In this document: positions 59,789 to 62,874 of the stretch, piece by piece
Position numbering within the stretch: the first letter of the stretch is position 1
Layout: each line of letters opens with the position of its first letter
Assembly: GCF_005796105.1 (NCBI RefSeq)
Contig: NZ_VAUO01000016.1
Coordinates: 1 to 62,874 of the forward strand
Direction: 5' to 3'
Length of the DNA stretch: 62,874 nucleotides
Source: Pseudomonas mosselii
GTDB lineage: Bacteria > Pseudomonadota > Gammaproteobacteria > Pseudomonadales > Pseudomonadaceae
The notes under the pieces: generated by a model
What the model was told of the DNA's origin: nothing
Database searches by the model: none
The model's input: the letters and a program-made list of their open reading frames with translations, nothing else
Program-made: the position numbers and the translations under genes

Positions 59789-60931
59789 ATGGCAGTTGCC
59801 TCCGGTGCCTATAAAAAAGCCCTCGAGGGTGGCCAGCAACCCAAGCAGGTGCTGGTCAAGATCGACCGGGTCACGAAAAAATTCGACGAAACGGTTGCCG
59901 TGGACGATGTGTCCCTGGAAATCCGCAAGGGAGAGATCTTTGCCCTGCTGGGTGGCTCCGGTTCCGGCAAGTCCACTTTGCTGCGCATGCTGGCCGGCTT
60001 CGAGCGTCCGACCGAAGGGCGGATCTTCCTCGATGGCGTGGACATCACCGACATGCCGCCCTACGAGCGGCCGATCAACATGATGTTCCAGTCCTACGCC
60101 TTGTTCCCGCACATGACCGTGGCGCAGAACATCGCCTTCGGCTTGCAGCAGGACAAGATGCCCAAGGCCGAGATCGATGCCCGCGTCAGCGAGATGCTCA
60201 AGCTGGTGCACATGACCCAGTACGCCAAGCGCAAGCCACACCAGCTGTCCGGTGGCCAGCGTCAGCGTGTGGCCCTGGCCCGTTCGCTGGCCAAGCGCCC
60301 CAAGCTTCTGCTGCTCGACGAGCCGATGGGCGCGCTGGACAAGAAACTGCGTTCGCAGATGCAGCTGGAGCTGGTTGAGATCATCGAACGTGTGGGCGTG
60401 ACCTGCGTGATGGTGACCCACGATCAGGAAGAGGCCATGACCATGGCCCAGCGTATCGCCATCATGCACCTGGGCTGGATCGCCCAGATCGGCTCGCCGG
60501 TGGATATCTACGAGACCCCCACCAGCCGCCTGGTGTGCGAGTTCATCGGTAACGTCAACCTGTTCGAGGGTGAAGTGGTCGACGACGCCGAGGGCCACGC
60601 GATCATTGCCAGCCCGGAACTGGAGCGCAAAATCTACGTCGGCCACGGTATTACCACATCGGTCGAAGACAAGCACATCACCTATGCCCTGCGTCCTGAA
60701 AAGCTGCTGGTCACCACCACGCAGCCGGACTTCGAGCACAACTGGTCGCGCGGCCGGGTCCACGACATTGCCTACCTCGGTGGCCATTCGGTGTTCTACG
60801 TGGAGCTGCCCAGCGGCAAGATCGTCCAGACGTTCGTTGCCAACGCCGAGCGCCAGGGCGCCCGCCCGACGTGGGACGATGAAGTGTACGTCTGGTGGGA
60901 AGACGACAGCGGCGTGGTACTGCGGTCATGA
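59789..60931 (+). CDS. spuF: Polyamine ABC transporter ATPase
   Basis: A 380-residue PotA/PotG-type ATPase. It has Walker A GGSGSGKSTLLRML, Q-loop MMFQSYALFPHMTV, signature LSGGQRQRVALARSL, Walker B LLLLDEPMGALD and the C-terminal TOBE-like region. GGGAG is 8 bases before ATG 59789. It overlaps the permease gene by 4 bases. Confidence 0.95.
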   Translation: MAVASGAYKKALEGGQQPKQVLVKIDRVTKKFDETVAVDDVSLEIRKGEIFALLGGSGSGKSTLLRMLAGFERPTEGRIFLDGVDITDMPPYERPINMMFQSYALFPHMTVAQNIAFGLQQDKMPKAEIDARVSEMLKLVHMTQYAKRKPHQLSGGQRQRVALARSLAKRPKLLLLDEPMGALDKKLRSQMQLELVEIIERVGVTCVMVTHDQEEAMTMAQRIAIMHLGWIAQIGSPVDIYETPTSRLVCEFIGNVNLFEGEVVDDAEGHAIIASPELERKIYVGHGITTSVEDKHITYALRPEKLLVTTTQPDFEHNWSRGRVHDIAYLGGHSVFYVELPSGKIVQTFVANAERQGARPTWDDEVYVWWEDDSGVVLRS

Positions 60932-61848
60932 AACTTCGCAAGCTCAAGCGAGCCTTCCAGCGCATTATCCCGCAGGGGCGGCATCTGGTGATCGGCGTGC
61001 CGTTCATCTGGTTGTTCCTGTTCTTCATGCTGCCGTTCTTCATCGTACTGAAGATCAGCTTCGCGGAAGCGGACGTGGCGATCCCGCCGTACACCGAGAT
61101 CTATACCTACCTCGAAGGCAAGATCCAGCTGGTGCTGAACCTGGCCAACTATGGCCTGCTGACCGAAGACGAACTGTATATCTCGGCCTACCTCGGCTCG
61201 CTGAAGATGGCGTTCTTCAGCACCTTGATGTGCCTGCTGATCGGCTACCCGATGGCCTACGCCATCGCCAACGCCAAGAAGGAAACCCAGACCGTCCTGC
61301 TGTTGCTGATCATGATGCCGACCTGGACCGCGATCCTGATCCGCGTGTACGCCTGGATGGGCATCCTGAGCAACAACGGCCTGCTCAACAGCTTCCTGCT
61401 GTGGTTGGGGCTGATCGATCAGCCACTGCAGATCCTCAACACCAACCTGGCGGTGTACATCGGCGTGGTCTATTCGTACCTGCCGTTCATGATCCTGCCG
61501 CTTTACGCAAACCTGGTGAAGCACGACCCCAGCTTGCTGGAAGCGGCCTCCGACCTGGGTTCGAGCACCTTCAACAGCTTCTGGAAGATCACCGTGCCCC
61601 TGTCGAAGAACGGCATCATCGCTGGCTGCATGCTGGTGTTCATTCCGGTGGTGGGCGAGTTCGTCATTCCTGAGCTGCTCGGCGGCCCGGAAACCCTGAT
61701 GATCGGTAAAGTGCTGTGGCAGGAGTTCTTCAACAACCGCGACTGGCCGGTAGCATCCGCGCTGGCGGTGGTGATGCTGGCGATCCTGATCGTGCCGATC
61801 CTGCTGTTCAACCGCAGCCAGGCCAAAGAAATGGAGGGCAGGGCATGA
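60928..61848 (+). CDS. spuG: Polyamine ABC transporter permease 1
   Basis: A 306-residue PotH/PotB-type permease with about six membrane helices and the EAA loop LEAASDLGSSTFNSFWKITVPLSKNGI. ATGA overlap with the ATPase gene before it and with the second permease gene after it indicates coupled translation. The frame to 60895 upstream is an overlap artefact. Confidence 0.95.
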   Translation: MKLRKLKRAFQRIIPQGRHLVIGVPFIWLFLFFMLPFFIVLKISFAEADVAIPPYTEIYTYLEGKIQLVLNLANYGLLTEDELYISAYLGSLKMAFFSTLMCLLIGYPMAYAIANAKKETQTVLLLLIMMPTWTAILIRVYAWMGILSNNGLLNSFLLWLGLIDQPLQILNTNLAVYIGVVYSYLPFMILPLYANLVKHDPSLLEAASDLGSSTFNSFWKITVPLSKNGIIAGCMLVFIPVVGEFVIPELLGGPETLMIGKVLWQEFFNNRDWPVASALAVVMLAILIVPILLFNRSQAKEMEGRA

Positions 61849-62738
61849 AACGCTTCAGTTTTTCCAAGCTGATGCTGGTGCTCGGCTTGCTGTTCATCTA
61901 CCTGCCGATGCTGATCCTGGTGATCTACTCGTTCAACGCCTCGAAACTGGTGACGGTGTGGGGCGGTTGGTCGGTGAAGTGGTACGTCGGGCTGCTCGAC
62001 AACACCCAACTGATGGGGTCGGTGATGCGCTCGCTGGAGATCGCCTTGTACACGGCGGTCGCCGCCGTGGCACTGGGCACTCTAGCTGCCTTCGTGCTGA
62101 CCCGGGTGACTCGCTTCAAGGGCCGCACGCTGTTCGGTGGTCTGGTCACTGCACCTTTGGTCATGCCCGAGGTGATCACCGGTCTGTCGCTGTTGCTGCT
62201 GTTCGTGGCCATGGCGCAGATGATCGGCTGGCCGCAGGAGCGTGGCATCGTCACCATCTGGATCGCCCACACCACGTTCTGTGCAGCGTATGTGGCCGTT
62301 GTAGTGTCGGCGCGTCTGCGTGAGCTGGACCTTTCCATCGAGGAAGCGGCGATGGACCTGGGGGCCAAGCCGTGGAAGGTGTTCTTCCTGATCACCATCC
62401 CGATGATCGCGCCGTCGCTGGCGGCGGGCGGCATGATGTCGTTCGCCCTGTCGCTGGATGACCTGGTACTGGCCAGCTTCGTGTCGGGTCCTGGCTCCAC
62501 CACGCTGCCGATGGAAGTGTTCTCGGCGGTGCGTTTGGGTGTGAAGCCTGAGATCAACGCGGTGGCGAGCCTGATCCTGCTGTCGGTGTCGCTGGTGACC
62601 TTCCTGGTTTGGTACTTCAGCCGCCGCGCCGAAGAGCATCGCCGTAAGGCGATCCAGCAAGCCATCGAGGAAGGCGCTGCGGCGAATGCCGGTCAGGCGC
62701 AGGCCAAGCGCCCGACGCAGGTGGCTGCGTCAGCCTGA
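61845..62738 (+). CDS. spuH: Polyamine ABC transporter permease 2
   Basis: A 297-residue PotI/PotC-type permease. It has the EAA loop EEAAMDLGAKPWKVFFLITIPMIAPSLAAG, six membrane helices and a polar C-terminus rich in Ala and Gln. GGAGGG precedes the ATG. It is the last gene of the spuBCDEFGH cluster. Confidence 0.95.
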   Translation: MKRFSFSKLMLVLGLLFIYLPMLILVIYSFNASKLVTVWGGWSVKWYVGLLDNTQLMGSVMRSLEIALYTAVAAVALGTLAAFVLTRVTRFKGRTLFGGLVTAPLVMPEVITGLSLLLLFVAMAQMIGWPQERGIVTIWIAHTTFCAAYVAVVVSARLRELDLSIEEAAMDLGAKPWKVFFLITIPMIAPSLAAGGMMSFALSLDDLVLASFVSGPGSTTLPMEVFSAVRLGVKPEINAVASLILLSVSLVTFLVWYFSRRAEEHRRKAIQQAIEEGAAANAGQAQAKRPTQVAASA

Positions 62739-62747
62739 CCCGGCCCC

Positions 62748-62804
62748 TTCGCCGTGGATGGCACCGGCTTTGCCGGTGTTCGCGGGTGAACCCGCTCCCA
62801 CAGG
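62748..62804. repeat. REP element after the spu operon
   Basis: GGCACCGGCTTTGCCGGTG followed by CGCGGGTGAACCCGCTCC is a two-hairpin REP unit. The remaining bases to the window end show no gene. Confidence 0.8.
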
Positions 62805-62874
62805 TGCTGCGCCTGTCTTGAAGGCAGTGCGCGGTCCTGGACTGCCCCCAAGAAGTTGGACACCAATCCAACCC

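Overview
The window is high-GC chromosomal DNA whose gene order and protein sequences fit the Pseudomonas putida group. Several blocks are typical of fluorescent pseudomonads: hemB-ppk converging on ppx, then trxA and rho; ubiD with a ferredoxin-reductase neighbour; 6S RNA between zapA and the 5-formyl-THF cyclo-ligase gene; pepP-ubiH-ubiF; gcvTHP; argE-argA; and the spu polyamine cluster. Intergenic gaps carry many REP-type palindromes of the P. putida kind (GCGGGTTTACCCGC or GGAGCGGCCTTGTG cores). No tRNA, rRNA, CRISPR array, transposase or prophage gene was seen.

Layout. 1-8044 is the 3' part of a giant RTX adhesin gene, with 13 complete 315-bp repeats of identical length followed by Calx-beta-like, cadherin-like, PA14-like, VWA and RTX modules. 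A small conserved gene follows. 8739-11874 (minus) is a four-gene envelope operon: COG3014 lipoprotein, YcfL, LpoB and a CsgG/LpoB-like protein. Next come a cytochrome-c/FTR1 iron permease gene, a YaiI-family gene, elbB, and a sterol-desaturase-type hydroxylase gene overlapping a dedA gene tail to tail. 17.4-29.9 kb holds hemB, ppk, ppx, trxA, rho, ubiD, its reductase neighbour, chaC, a quinone oxidoreductase gene and a fliL-like gene. 29.9-37.1 kb holds an EVE-domain gene, 5-FCL, ssrS (6S RNA), zapA, a ZapB-like gene, a ygfB-like gene, pepP, ubiH, a DUF4442 gene and a ubiF-like gene. 37.2-40 kb encodes a ferric-iron binding protein and its permease. 40.1-44.6 kb is the glycine cleavage system. 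44.7-50.7 kb holds a DUF2388 gene, an orphan GspE-type ATPase gene, an ACT-like gene, an Lrp-family regulator gene, a CYTH/CHAD triphosphatase gene and argE. 50.8-62.7 kb holds argA and polyamine utilisation and uptake (two glutamine-synthetase-like genes, spuC, spuDEFGH).

Functional themes are envelope and adhesion, polyphosphate turnover, ubiquinone and heme synthesis, one-carbon metabolism (glycine cleavage, 5-FCL), iron uptake, arginine synthesis and putrescine catabolism. Most of the window is core genome. The most interesting signals are small: an 8-codon ORF ending in two CGA arginine codons just before argA, a 32-codon ORF in the rho leader, a roughly 77-bp dispersed repeat present three times, a 168-bp antiparallel coding overlap, and a possible spuA remnant between the divergent glutamine-synthetase-like genes. 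No clearly novel multi-gene system was found. The least characterised unit is the COG3014-ycfL-lpoB-csgG-like operon.
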